From assembly GCA_027576995.1 (NCBI GenBank), contig JANBQC010000316.1, positions 1 to 31,862 of the forward strand: DNA of 31,862 nt, in the 5' to 3' direction. The notes under the pieces are model-generated. The model did not search any database, was not told where the DNA came from, and saw only the letters and a program-made list of their open reading frames with translations. The position numbers and the translations under genes are program-made. This document shows, piece by piece, positions 10,341 to 20,996 of the stretch; the first letter of the stretch is position 1; every line of letters starts with the position of its first letter. This DNA is from Dimargaris cristalligena (lineage: Eukaryota; Kickxellomycota; Dimargaritomycetes; Dimargaritales; Dimargaritaceae).

Positions 10341-11221
10341 CACTTCGATTGAGAGATGGGGTCAACCAATTGCAGGCTGAATTCAGTACTCCGCATTGGT
10401 TCGAAATGCAGGATATGTGGCGAACGGGGTGGGGATGACAGAGCGGGAAGGAGGAAAAAAAGGGGCGGCGGTCTTCTCTCCCTCCCCCTGTCCATGGCGC
10501 CTCTCCTCGATCCTCTCGTTCGACCTGACACCCCTCCCCTCTTGAATGGCCGAGACTATAAATCAGGGGGACCGCGGCCCGCCTGTCCGGCTGGTTCCGT
10601 TCTCCAAACACCTTTTGTTTGGGGGACCTAACTAACCCTATCCCGGCTCATCCATCTCGCCATTAATACCATTGGCCGTTACTGCTCCACCCTTTCGTCA
10701 CGGAACCAGAGGATTCCTCATCGGTTCATTTAAAGTACCGCATTCCCCCCCCTCCTCCTCCATACCGCTGCCACCTTTGGCCATGCACTAGAACCGCTTT
10801 CTGCGACCCTGCCTCGAACTGCAGGATCATTTCCATCCCGTGCTGAACTGTTGGTTTTTTCGTGCCGATTAGCCATTCCGTGTACCCTCTTCTTCTTTCT
10901 CCGCCCCGCTCTTGGTCCAAAGAACTGGCCTTAGGCTTATTGTCATTACCCCTGACGACACCTTACCGCTGTCACTACTACTGCCTCCTTATGTCCTTTT
11001 TACTATATATTCAATCTCCCTAATAATTAACCTAATCACCCAACCTCATTCCCGTATTTTTTAATCATTCAAATTATTATTCTGCCGATTCACCCTCGAC
11101 TTATGAGCTGATAGACCACCCTATACCGATACCCCCTACAGCCCCTACCCCGGTCAGGTAGAGTGTCTCCTATTCCTCTCCCGGGTTTCGCCCCCTTCAC
11201 TATTTTGGGTTTCCAATAGAT

Positions 11222-11242
11222 ACACACACACATATATATATA
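11222..11242 (+). repeat. (AC)5(AT)5 dinucleotide tract
   Basis: An AC run passes directly into an AT run ending 18 bases before the transporter ATG at 11260. It is too close to the start codon for a usual TATA box, so it more likely lies in the 5' leader. Confidence 0.85.
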
Positions 11243-11259
11243 AGTACTAGTCTTTCAGT

Positions 11260-13167
11260 ATGGACTCACATACGAATACTTCCCGGGACCAGTTGCCCAG
11301 CCAGGAAACGCACTTCCCAACTACCGTTGTATACCGCACCCCGCCCAACCATGCGAATGGTCAGACCCCTCCGGCCATGGCCTTGACTGAGCGCCCCCTC
11401 AGCTACATCCACGAACTAGACGATAGTGAAATGGACCTCGCGTCCCAGTGTCCATCCCACACCTACCAAGAATACCCGCTGGACCTGAAACGAGACAACC
11501 GCAGCGTCCCGTCCGTCACCATCGGGGTCGATTTTCCCGGCAGCGAAAAGGCCACCCTGCCGTCTTTGAACCGAGACCAAATAGAAAGTAATGAAGATAC
11601 CGACGATAACGACAAGGGTCCCCGCTCCCCTTCGCTGTACCGGCGCTACCGCCGCTGGATTCACTTGGTCATTTGGCTGTTGTTGACCGCCTATTACATC
11701 GCCGCCCTGGTGCTCAACACCCATGAGTATCTGATCATCTCTTTCCTCTACGTGTTCATCTCGGGTAAAATCCTGTTTTACCACGTGCCGTTGCGGTGGG
11801 TTTCCGAACCGTTGGGCTGGGCCATTCGCCGCGGGATTCAGGAACCCGTTCTGCGTATCCCCACCCGGGTCCGCCATATCCTGGGGGTGGCCATCCCTTT
11901 GGCATGCTATCTGATCGCTGTGTTCGTGCCGCCCCCGAGTGCGTACGGCACCCGCCTCCAGCGCGCGCAGTCGTGCGGCGGCATGGTCCTCATTATCGGG
12001 GCCCTGGTGCTTACTTCCAAGAACCGGTCGCGCATTAACTGGCGCACCGTACTGGTGGGCCTCTTTGCCCAGTTCTTGATTGCCCTCTTTACTTTAAAGA
12101 CTAGCGTGGGTTACGCCCTGTTCCACTGGCTCGCCCAAACCGCCTCGGGTTTGCTGTCCTTTGCTTCGTACGGTACCGAATTCCTGTTCGGTAAGGAAAT
12201 CGCGGGTACCGCCAATTTCGCCATGCACGTACTGCCCGTGGTTTTGTTTTTCGCCTCATTCATCCAAATCGTGTATTACTTGGGCGGGATGCAATGGTTT
12301 ATCCGCAAATTCGCGTTTGCCATGGTCCGTCTCATGGGCACGAGCGGGGCCGAATCCGTCGTGGCGGTGAGTTCGTTTATCGTCGGGCAGTGCGAGTCCG
12401 CTTTATTGGTCAAACCATTCATTGAATTCATGACCCTGTCGGAACTGCACTCGGTCATGGTATCCGGGTTCGCCACCATTTCCGGGTCGGTCCTCGCGGG
12501 ATTTATTTCCCTCGGCGTGGATCCCCAGGCCCTCATTACCGCCTGTGTCATGTCGATGCCCTGCTCGCTGGTCATTGCTAAACTGCGCTACCCCGAAACG
12601 GAAGAATCCCTCACGAGCGGTGAAGTCAACGTACCCCCGGAAGAAGACAAGGAGGCCAACGTCTTGCACGCCGCCGCCAACGGTGCGGCCCAGGGTCTGA
12701 CCCTGGCCGGACTGATTGGCGCCACTTTACTGGCCGTTATTTCCCTCCTGGCCCTAGTCAACACCCTCTTGACTTACTTCGGGTCCCTGGTCAACATCAA
12801 GGATCTTACCCTCGAACTCATCACCTCCTACCTGTTTATCCCCCTAGCTTGGTGCATGGGCGTGCCCAACCAGGACCTGCAAAGTGTGGGCCAGTTGTTG
12901 GCTACCAAAATGTTCGCCAGTGAGTTCGTGGCTTACAATACCTTCACCACCCAACTCAAGGAACACATGACCGTTCGGTCGCAGTTGCTGACCACCTACG
13001 CGCTGTGCGGTTTTGCTAATTTCGCGTCCATTGGTATCCAAATCGGCGGGATTGGCGCCATTTCCCCCAACCGTAAGAGTGACCTCGCCAAGGTGGCCAT
13101 GAGTGCTATGCTGTGCGGGACTATCTCTACCCTCATGACTGCTTGTATCGCAGGTGTGCTCACGTAG
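11260..13167 (+). CDS. Concentrative nucleoside transporter (CNT/SLC28)
   Basis: A 635-residue single-exon frame. CNT proteins import nucleosides across the plasma membrane with a cation (Na+ or H+) gradient. Residues 1-130 are a hydrophilic, acidic cytosolic N terminus, and membrane segments begin at about residue 132. The central family signature is clear: MVRLMGTSGAESVVAVSS, then VGQCE at 375-379, then KPFIEFMTLSELHSVMVSGFATISGS. A C-terminal block at about 584-608 contains GFANFASIGIQIGG and ends SPNRKSD. Length is near the usual 600-690 of eukaryotic members. Many bacterial and animal homologs have GQTE where this one has Gly376-Gln377-Cys378-Glu379, in the substrate-binding hairpin. Cation and substrate preference cannot be read from sequence alone. 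Convergent with UFD2. Confidence 0.95.
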   Translation: MDSHTNTSRDQLPSQETHFPTTVVYRTPPNHANGQTPPAMALTERPLSYIHELDDSEMDLASQCPSHTYQEYPLDLKRDNRSVPSVTIGVDFPGSEKATLPSLNRDQIESNEDTDDNDKGPRSPSLYRRYRRWIHLVIWLLLTAYYIAALVLNTHEYLIISFLYVFISGKILFYHVPLRWVSEPLGWAIRRGIQEPVLRIPTRVRHILGVAIPLACYLIAVFVPPPSAYGTRLQRAQSCGGMVLIIGALVLTSKNRSRINWRTVLVGLFAQFLIALFTLKTSVGYALFHWLAQTASGLLSFASYGTEFLFGKEIAGTANFAMHVLPVVLFFASFIQIVYYLGGMQWFIRKFAFAMVRLMGTSGAESVVAVSSFIVGQCESALLVKPFIEFMTLSELHSVMVSGFATISGSVLAGFISLGVDPQALITACVMSMPCSLVIAKLRYPETEESLTSGEVNVPPEEDKEANVLHAAANGAAQGLTLAGLIGATLLAVISLLALVNTLLTYFGSLVNIKDLTLELITSYLFIPLAWCMGVPNQDLQSVGQLLATKMFASEFVAYNTFTTQLKEHMTVRSQLLTTYALCGFANFASIGIQIGGIGAISPNRKSDLAKVAMSAMLCGTISTLMTACIAGVLT

Positions 13168-13939
13168 GGGAAACTACGCTGCGAGGCATTCCAATGGACT
13201 ACTACATTGGCTACACAGCAGCGTTTTTTTTGGGGAAAGAGAGAAGGAAGAAATAGTTGCTTAAGGCCGACTTGCAATGGATATTGCTTACCCCATCGGG
13301 TGCTATTTACTATGGCCGTTGGCCTGGCGATGATAAGTATATGTTAACAATATACTGGATGATAATAGTCTTCCAAGATTTCCCTATTTATTTATTTTCT
13401 TCTCAGTTCGGTCCATCCGTTAAACTAATTTAGTTAATTTTCTTGCATTTTTTAAAGACTTTAACAATATTATATATCTAACTGACCGTAACGGAAAAAT
13501 AACTGGTATTAGGAAGGCGGCAATTTAAAGGGTGCTTGATAAGGACAAAGTGATGTATAGCTGTCCCATATACCCGCCCGAGACCACCCGCATTCCGTCA
13601 GTATCGATTTCACGTGGTAACAATCTCTCTCCACCCTCTTACTATCCCCCCACCCCAATCCTGCTGGAAAAAGCATGGTAATACATGCATGGGCCACCCC
13701 CTATCTGCATGGGTACTGTTATCCATGCGAATATTATATCCACCAAACAGTAGCAATACAGTATGTCATTTATATTTGGTGCCAACAGTTCAGGGTGCAA
13801 TATCAATAAAAGAAGCCCCGGTTATCGAGTGCTAATGTATAATATAGTTAAATCTCCAAGCCCACAATCGGCACTATTCGCGAAACAAACCTATCTTTCC
13901 TCCATCACCCTTCTCCGCCCCCTTCCCTGACCCATCCCA
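13168..13939. other. Convergent intergenic, CNT/UFD2
   Basis: A 770 bp AT-rich gap between two convergent genes. It holds T-rich runs near 13380-13460 and an AATAAA at about 13804, but no gene. It presumably contains both 3' untranslated regions. Confidence 0.4.
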
Positions 13940-16888
13940 CTACTGCTTAGATTGTATAAATGCCTCAATCTTAGCCTTGAGTTCCTCATTGGGCACGACC
14001 ATATCAATGGTCAGGGGTTTCCGGTTAAACGGGTCCGTCCCATCACTCAACAAGTGCGACTTAATCGTACTTCGGTCCACCGTGACATTGGAGGTGGGCA
14101 GCACCACGGGGTCGGTCATGAGGGTATACATGAGCGGATCCAAGAATTCGTCGGGAATATCGCCCAAGTCCTCCTCGGCGTTGGCATTCGCCTGGACCTT
14201 TTCTTCCACCTGGTGCAGCAGCCGCTGGAGGCGGGCCAGTTCGGTGGCCGATTTGAGGGCGTAACGGTCCAGGATATGAATGGCCTTGAGGAACCATTTC
14301 TGGTTGTAGCTGCGGCCGTCGCGGGCCACCGCCTGCACGAATTCCGGGTAATCGGCCAGGTGGAGGTAGATGGCGATGATATCGGATAATAACAAACGGG
14401 GCTGGAATTGGTATTTCTCGGGGTTCTTGACCTTAAGTTCCGTGCATTTGGGACCCACCATGCCCTGGAGGTTATAGTTGAGCATGGCGGCTAGGCGGTC
14501 CACGATTTCGGCCGACACAAACGGCTGCGAAACTTCTTTGGTTAAGTAGGTCAGCATCTCCACCGTATCATTACCCAAGGCCACGTAGGACTGGGCCTTG
14601 CGCTCGTCCTGCTGGAGTAGGGCTTCGCGCTCCGACCGGTAGGTGTCCGGCTGCGCTTGCCATTCGGCCTCCTGGGCCATTTCGTTCTGGATATTCCGAA
14701 TCTCGGTCAATGTGGTCAGGGACTCATCCAATAAATAGGTGGCGTCGTTCATGATCAGATTAACGAATTTAATAAAGAATTCCGTATCTTGGCTCATGTC
14801 CTGGATGCGCTGGCGATGGTCGGGCGACTGGCGGATATGCTTGAGCACCTGGGAAATGTTGTAGCGGATGTTGAACTTGTCGTAGAACTGGGAGCTGGCC
14901 CCGGTTTGTTCGACTTCCACGTAGAAGCGCATGAGAGCGGGCGCCAGGCCCCGGATGGCCATGCCGTCGGTTAGGAGCATCCCGTTGGGGTCCAAGGCCC
15001 CCTGGTCTAAGGTGAGGAAGTACAGGACTTCGACCAGTTTGGCCCGCAGGTAGGGGTTCTTGACGTAGCCCGACTGGCCCAAAAAAACAATAGCAAAGGT
15101 GATCAAAGTAGGCAGGGCGGGGGAAATCAGGGAGGCACACCGGGGATCGAACTTCATGAGGAAGACGAAGAAGTCGGTGGCGTCTTCGATGTAGTATTCG
15201 GGTAGGGTGGCCAGGGTGGAAGGGGCCTGGGCAGGCAAATCGACCGGAAGGGGTTGGTGGGGGTACTGGTGCTGGGGGTCGATGAGCCGGAGAAGCCAGG
15301 CCATGGCCATTGAATAAAATTGCACACTGCCCGCCAGTAGGCTCGGGTTGAGGACCTGGGTCTCCAGGGCCATTTTACTGGCCAGCATGCGATCAAAATG
15401 GGCAACGTGACGCTGGTAGGCCGGCTCGTTGAGGGTGGCGGCGGGGGTATTGAGCCAGGCCTCGCGCTGCTCTTTGAGCCGGTTCATGTGTCGCTGGAAC
15501 TCCACCAGTTCCCGGGCCAGCGATTGGTAGTCGGAGAGGTTATGGAGCAGACCGATGTGTTGCATAGCGAAAGTCAGGAAGAACATGTCCGAGATGAAGT
15601 TGGCGGGGCCCGGGGTGGGCGGGGACTGCCTTAAATACTCAATGGCGTCGTCTTCGCTCGCGTGGATCCGGGTCAGCTCCCGAATGTGCACTAGTTCCGA
15701 TTTGGCGAAGTAATGATCGTCAATTCGGGCAACCTTGGAAAATTGGCGATCGAGGAAGGGTTCGCATAACCTAAGCAGCACGGCAGACCAGTTCAGGATA
15801 AACCCGTCGGGGGACACGGTCCGGCGATCGACTTGCATTTTGCCCCGGGCGGCGTTGAAGTTAACCACGTGGGCAATATAGCCCAGCACGCGGGATTTAG
15901 GTTCGGCCCCGGTCCGGATCAGGGCGTTGGTGAATTGAAAGAGGGTGGTGAAGACCCCGTCGTTGGTGCCCCGCAGGGATCCGACACACGAGTCGATATC
16001 GGACCGACTGCGCTCCCGGATGTTGTTAAAGTAGGTGGTGATGACGGAAGGTACTTCCTGGGGGAAGGCAGAGAGATTAAAGAAGGGCCCCAGTAAAGTT
16101 TGACTGGGTAGATGGGGGGCGTCGGTATCGGGCGGCAGCCAGGAGGGGGCCTGGGTCATGGCGAGAGCCAGGCGTTTATGCTGGCTGAACTCGCCTAGGA
16201 CCCGATAGAAAGTACGGAATTGGCTGAATATGGTCTCCTTGGCCATTTGGTGACCCAGCTCGGTCAACACGATGTCCACGATGTCCTCCAGACCATCCCC
16301 CTCGAACCGGTCACAAATGGCATCCCAGAATGAGAGCGGAATACCGTCGGGGGAGGCGGGTTCTTCCTTGACCAAGCGGTTAACTAAAGACTCAATAAGG
16401 GGGATTTCGGAATAGCCGCAGTCGACGAACATATCGGGCATGGTAATGGCAATACCGGCGTAGGAAATCAGTAAATCGTCGCACCGGCGTAGAGTGGCCA
16501 TGCGCTGCTCGAATATTTTCGGTTCAAGAGAGGCCCGGCTGCGCTCTTCGAGGCCATGTTCGATATCCCGGCACCGCCGCCAACACTGGAAGAGGTAGTC
16601 GAAGCTGGTGAGATGCAGGTCAGGGTGGATGGTGGGTTCCTGGGGGAGGTCCTTGGGCTTATTCGCCAGGTACGACAGGCGGGCCAGGATGGCCTCGTCA
16701 ATCCGGTCCTGGGTGAGTTTGAGGGGCAGCTGGTTGGCCTCGATTTCACCGGCCAAGTCGGCCAAGTAGAGCCGGGACTGGCGTTTGACATTGTTCGGGT
16801 CGAGGGTGACGTTGAGGATCCGTGAGAGGGCATCGTCCTGCCAGTCGGCCAGGCTCTTGGAAGAGGGGGGCGAGGGTTGAGCGGCCAT
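13940..16888 (-). CDS. UFD2: Ubiquitin conjugation factor E4 (Ufd2, U-box)
   Basis: A 982-residue uninterrupted frame from the ATG at 16888. An in-frame ATG at 16948 would add 20 residues. Ufd2 elongates ubiquitin chains on already ubiquitinated substrates together with the Cdc48/p97 system, in nucleus and cytosol. The C-terminal 73 residues are a U-box: DIPDEFLDPLMYTLM, DPVVLP, a VDRSTI helix start, DPFNRKPL and a final long helix. Ahead of it lies the long helical Ufd2 core, recognisable from LLGPFFNLSAFP in the first third, FIKFVNLIMNDATYLLDESL and MLNYNLQGMVGPK. Length matches the family (about 950-1000). M21 is preferred because the first 20 residues look untranslated-like and poorly conserved, but the longer form is possible. 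No introns are seen. Confidence 0.95.
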   Translation of the reverse strand: MAAQPSPPSSKSLADWQDDALSRILNVTLDPNNVKRQSRLYLADLAGEIEANQLPLKLTQDRIDEAILARLSYLANKPKDLPQEPTIHPDLHLTSFDYLFQCWRRCRDIEHGLEERSRASLEPKIFEQRMATLRRCDDLLISYAGIAITMPDMFVDCGYSEIPLIESLVNRLVKEEPASPDGIPLSFWDAICDRFEGDGLEDIVDIVLTELGHQMAKETIFSQFRTFYRVLGEFSQHKRLALAMTQAPSWLPPDTDAPHLPSQTLLGPFFNLSAFPQEVPSVITTYFNNIRERSRSDIDSCVGSLRGTNDGVFTTLFQFTNALIRTGAEPKSRVLGYIAHVVNFNAARGKMQVDRRTVSPDGFILNWSAVLLRLCEPFLDRQFSKVARIDDHYFAKSELVHIRELTRIHASEDDAIEYLRQSPPTPGPANFISDMFFLTFAMQHIGLLHNLSDYQSLARELVEFQRHMNRLKEQREAWLNTPAATLNEPAYQRHVAHFDRMLASKMALETQVLNPSLLAGSVQFYSMAMAWLLRLIDPQHQYPHQPLPVDLPAQAPSTLATLPEYYIEDATDFFVFLMKFDPRCASLISPALPTLITFAIVFLGQSGYVKNPYLRAKLVEVLYFLTLDQGALDPNGMLLTDGMAIRGLAPALMRFYVEVEQTGASSQFYDKFNIRYNISQVLKHIRQSPDHRQRIQDMSQDTEFFIKFVNLIMNDATYLLDESLTTLTEIRNIQNEMAQEAEWQAQPDTYRSEREALLQQDERKAQSYVALGNDTVEMLTYLTKEVSQPFVSAEIVDRLAAMLNYNLQGMVGPKCTELKVKNPEKYQFQPRLLLSDIIAIYLHLADYPEFVQAVARDGRSYNQKWFLKAIHILDRYALKSATELARLQRLLHQVEEKVQANANAEEDLGDIPDEFLDPLMYTLMTDPVVLPTSNVTVDRSTIKSHLLSDGTDPFNRKPLTIDMVVPNEELKAKIEAFIQSKQ

Positions 16889-19691
16889 ACACGCGGAGGT
16901 GGGAATGGTGCCTTGGGGTAAAGAATAGGGAGAATGGGAGGGTGTCAATCAAAGAGAGTCAGGAGAAGACAAGTGGACTAGGACTAGGAAATGGATAAAG
17001 TTAACTGGACCAACCACATGCATAGAATGGGACCGAGGGATAGGGCTGGTGAAGGAGGTGGGAGGGGGGGGATTCAGGGCCTCAGAGAGTCTACAGAAAT
17101 GTGCATAGACCAAGTAGGTGGTGTCTGGGCCAAACCAAGCTTTTCGTCGGGGTTGGCATGGTATAGAGGCGGAAGATCCCTTCTTCCCTTGCACGTATTC
17201 CTTTGACGGCGGGTAATATTATCAGGTATTTGTCGGGCGCTGTTCGTTGCAGGGTCTTCTGGGCTTCGGTTTACGACCGCCACTGAAGGGGCGATTAATA
17301 AGCACTCGGTGGTTAGGGTTAGAGGGTTTCCTGGGCACTGAGGTGTATAGAAATGGAGGGTTCGATTTACACTCCTGTCTGTGGGTGATTTAACAGGTAC
17401 GGTAATGATGTCATATTCATCAATCTAGTCCCTTCGTCAACTCCCCTCAGTTGCATAGGTATAGTATAGAATAGATTCACTGACTCTATGCGAACTGGGA
17501 CACGGTATTTTAATGCATTAGCCGGGCTATACGCATAGTTTTTACCACCTTGCATTGGTTACTGTAGAATAGTGGAACACTCATCTATGAGCTTGGTGGG
17601 TTTGCGGAGTAGTTCATTTGCTCTACGCTGTGGGTCAGACAATTCTGGTTACGGGGCGTAATGGTATACCTTCGAATACACTGGCGATCCTCAATTGGCG
17701 GAATCGGGCTTAAACGAAGCCCCGATACATATCTATTTTGAAGGGAGAGGGTCCGCAATAATACAGGTGGAATGTGGGTTTGAGGCGAAGGTCAAGAATA
17801 TAAGAATAGACATAATACTGGTACGATCTTTTAGGTACCGTCCGAGTTGAAATTAACCGCCACCATTCATCATGTACAAACAGGCGCTTCCCAGGGGCAG
17901 TTCGGTACTGTTGGTTGTGAGAATGGTTCCTGCTTAGCCAACTAAAGTTTTCCGACACACTGACAGATTTTTAAAAAATTGAGTATTGGGCCTGCCCATG
18001 GGATTGGTTAAAATTGTCGAATGGCTCCACGCCACGCCCCAGCACTAGATCTTGCAATGGCAGCTTATTTAAAGCACAAAAAGGAAAGCCCAACCTTCAA
18101 ATGCACTCAAAAGCACATTCACAATATTTAAACAACAAACGCCAAAATATTTAACCGAGTCTTGAAGCGAGAACCTCTGTTGCGTGCACTAAACCAACCC
18201 CCCCATGTCCCCTGGGGTGGCCTGGCTCGTGGGGGGGTGCACAAGACAAGGGGGGTTTAGAGAATGGAGCGGTCCATAGTCTTGTGCGTAGGGCGGCAGT
18301 AGTAATAGCGTTAAAGATCCAGCGTGGCTTAACTAAAACCAAATTGGTCTTCCACTTTTTACAAGGGGGGTCGAAATCTAAAGCGCAGATTACTCACCAA
18401 ACCTGAAAGCAGGGGGATAAATCTAGGCTCGAAGGTAGCACCACTCCCGCCTCTGGTGCACAACCGTCCCGGCCAATGTACCACACACATCCACCTTGGA
18501 TCAAGGGAGACAGCGCGTACAGAGCAGGGGGCGGTGATTTGCCCGCATGACTAGCGCAATCGGTCACGTATAATCCCCCGGCTCGATTACCACGCAGATG
18601 GCCCTTAAAAAAGGGAGGGGGGGATGGTCTGTGAAGGCGCCCGCATTGCGAACCACGAAGCTTCATGAACGGGAAATTGGTAATTATATCCCGCAATCCG
18701 AAGGAATCGGGGCATTGCCATGGTGAAGATCGATTGGCCGGATATAGAAGAATATGCCGCCTGTCCAGTAGTATAAGCCTTTCCCTACGGGTGTGCCTGA
18801 ATTGACGAGGCTTGGATTCCACTGGGATAAAAAACCCAATATTCATTGTGGGGCTACTACCGGTGATTCAGGATCCAGTGGGATCTCCCAATGATGAATG
18901 AAGGAGGCCCCCGGGAATTCAAAGAGAACCATCGATTTTTGGGAAGTTCAGAAGGATTCACCATACCTTGGTCCAGATTGCCACTATTATTTGAAGTAGG
19001 GGCCATGGCTAAGCCCAGGATATACGAGCCAGGGGGACGGCGCCTGCGGCCTTTTCCCCCTGCACCAGTAGTATACTAACAAAAGCGGATATCCAGGAGC
19101 CTTGGTTGCGAGGCGTTGGTCAACAAGGGCAGGGGCCTCAGTTGAAACAAAGCGTCGCCTAAATAATGCAAGAGCCCTAGTGCCTTCGCGGGACGGTTCC
19201 ACCAAGGTTGCGTACAAACGAAGGGCCAGGGTCACCGGGCAGGCTCGTCCGAGGCTGTTCTTTCCACCGACTTGGGCCTTTCCTTCCAGTGGCTGTATGC
19301 TGACCATTCCTTATTTTCATCATTATTTTAATATTAGCATACAGCATACAACCACCCCGAGCGTTGGCAAACCTTCTACGCATCAACTGGTAGCCATCTT
19401 GAACCCCCCCATCCTTCCAATTCTCTTGCCGTCCATCGGGAAGTGAAGGGCGTGTGTATGTGGTGGTCTTCCCTTACTTATCATCTGGTATAAATACACC
19501 CGCTCCTTCCCTGCTCGATTACAGATCATTCCATCACGATTCATTCTCTCACTCTCGCTGTTGCGGCACTCCCCGTTGTCTTCTCTGCATATCGCTCATC
19601 TCGTCTCATATTCGCCTGGCGCGTTTACCATTTCCTAGTTCGGTATCATTTTTACGTTCTCTCTTATCCCCCTTATCAAAAAAAAATAGCC
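16889..19691. other. 2.8 kb intergenic, UFD2/chitinase
   Basis: The shared upstream region of two divergent genes. Short frames on both strands (for example 18394-18846 and 18987-19307) lack homology or codon character, and I do not call them. Visible structure: C/G homopolymer arms near 18187-18250 forming an interrupted palindrome (GTGCAC...CCCCCCC...GGGGGGG-TGCAC); a small hairpin at about 17704-17728; and a pyrimidine-rich leader at 19500-19690 before the chitinase. No tRNA or snRNA motif was found. Confidence 0.4.
19489..19496 (+). promoter_or_regulatory. TATA box of chitinase gene
   Basis: TATAAATA lies about 196 bases upstream of the chitinase ATG and is followed by a long CT-rich stretch typical of highly expressed fungal genes. 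Position and sequence both fit a core promoter. Confidence 0.5.
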
Positions 19692-20996
19692 ATGATTTTC
19701 CGTCGTGCTGCTTACTTCGCCGGACTGGCCTTGATGGCCCTAGCTAACCCCGCCCGCTCCGAAGGTTACGGCGGCAAAGTGGTCGGCTACTACGCCGACT
19801 GGACCAGCACCGCTCTGCCGGTTCAGAGCATCCCCTTCGACAAACTAACCCATCTCAACTATGCCTTCGCTGTGCTGGACGCTAGCCAGCAGATCAAGTT
19901 CGACACGGCCACCCTCCTGAGCCAGGTCGTAACTGCTGCCCACCAAAAGGACGTCAAGGTCATATTCTCCGTCGGTGGCTGGACTGGATCCGTCTACTTC
20001 TCCCCCATGGCCTCCCAAAAAACTACCCGTGCCGCGGCCATCTCCAATATGGTGCAACTCGTCGATACTTACAAACTTGACGGTATCGATCTGGACTGGG
20101 AATTCCCCGGACGCACTGGTTCCGAGTGTAACATCGTCGACAAGGCCAACGACACCCCCAACCTTCTCCTCCTTCTCCAGGAGCTGCGTGCGGCCCTGGA
20201 CAAAAAGTTCGGTGAAGGCCAAAAGTTGATTACCATGGCCGTTCGTGTCCAGCCCTTCGACATCAATGGGGTGCCGTCTACCGACCTCAAGGAGTACGTC
20301 CAATACCTGGACTTCATCAACATCATGGCCTACGATATTTTCGGCTCCTGGGCCGCCACTACCGGCCCCAACGCCCCCTTTGAGAGCGACGGCATAAAGA
20401 ACACCTTCTCATATGTCCAGTCCATTACTGACTGGCTGGCTGCTGGGTTCCCACCTAACAAACTCGTGGCCGGTCTTGCCATGTACGGCCGCACTATGCT
20501 CGCCTCGGGTGCCATGACTAGTTCCGACATCTACACCACCCAGGTCAAACAGGCCGTCAAGGGCGACAAGGATGACGCTGTTTGGCAAGGCCCCTGTAAT
20601 AAGGATCCCGCCCAGTTCTCGACCGTGTGGAAGTACAAGAATCTGCGGTCCGAGGGTATCCTGGCCAACGGCAACACTACCGGTGCCGGCTGGACTCGCA
20701 ACTGGGATACCAAAAGCCAAACCCCGTGGTTATTCAACGAGCAGACCAAGAACTTCATCTCTTACGATGATCCGACTTCCCTTCGCATCAAGGTGGACTA
20801 TGCTCGTCAGCAGCAACTGGGCGGTGTTATGGTTTGGGAGCTCAGTCAAGACAATGGCGAGCTCATCTCGGCCATCCACCAGGCCAACGGCGAGTCTCGG
20901 TCGGCCCCAATCTCGACTGATGCCGTCACTGTCTCCACTCCCCCGACCCGTTCCTCCCCAGCCACTACTCTTCCCAAGTGCCGCCCCCGTGTTTAA
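19692..20996 (+). CDS. Secreted GH18 chitinase
   Basis: A 434-residue single-exon frame. Chitinases of family GH18 cleave beta-1,4 bonds of chitin by substrate-assisted catalysis. Residues 1-23 are a signal peptide (two Arg, then an Ala/Leu core). The barrel then shows KVVGYYADW at 29-37, FSVGGW at about 92-97, and the catalytic DGIDLDWE with Asp130, Asp133, Asp135 and acid Glu137. The IMAYD motif follows at about 211-215, and VMVWELSQD near 378-386 with the Trp that floors the active site. The C terminus is a short Ser/Thr/Pro tail of about 35 residues with no carbohydrate-binding module. Codon use is strongly C-ending, suggesting high expression. The start at 19692 directly precedes the signal peptide. 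Roles could include wall remodelling, nutrition or attack on other fungi; the sequence does not decide. Confidence 0.95.
   Translation: MIFRRAAYFAGLALMALANPARSEGYGGKVVGYYADWTSTALPVQSIPFDKLTHLNYAFAVLDASQQIKFDTATLLSQVVTAAHQKDVKVIFSVGGWTGSVYFSPMASQKTTRAAAISNMVQLVDTYKLDGIDLDWEFPGRTGSECNIVDKANDTPNLLLLLQELRAALDKKFGEGQKLITMAVRVQPFDINGVPSTDLKEYVQYLDFINIMAYDIFGSWAATTGPNAPFESDGIKNTFSYVQSITDWLAAGFPPNKLVAGLAMYGRTMLASGAMTSSDIYTTQVKQAVKGDKDDAVWQGPCNKDPAQFSTVWKYKNLRSEGILANGNTTGAGWTRNWDTKSQTPWLFNEQTKNFISYDDPTSLRIKVDYARQQQLGGVMVWELSQDNGELISAIHQANGESRSAPISTDAVTVSTPPTRSSPATTLPKCRPRV

Larger units (their letters stand above)
7728..11259. other. 3.5 kb gene-free region
   Basis: I found no frame with recognisable or convincing coding character on either strand and no tRNA B-box hit. 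It holds a (TAA)8 microsatellite, a 21 bp imperfect palindrome at 10021-10041 (AAAA-C-GGGAC-T-GTCCC-C-TTTT), and pyrimidine-rich sequence over 10.7-11.2 kb that probably belongs to the promoter and 5' leader of the transporter gene. Confidence 0.4.

Noticed and set aside
10395..10415. GGTTCGAA tRNA B-box-like motif
   Set aside because: The T-stem pairing does not fit in the right register, and no A box, anticodon arm or acceptor stem is found nearby.
10099..10631. Overlapping frames on both strands near the TAA microsatellite
   Set aside because: Low complexity, driven by the repeat and purine/pyrimidine tracts. No conserved features.
18394..18846. 150-codon minus-strand frame
   Set aside because: No family resemblance, no paralog, and an odd residue mix. 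It is kept as intergenic.
18987..19307. 106-codon minus-strand frame overlapping plus-strand frames
   Set aside because: Competing open frames on both strands and no recognisable domain. There is no basis to choose either.
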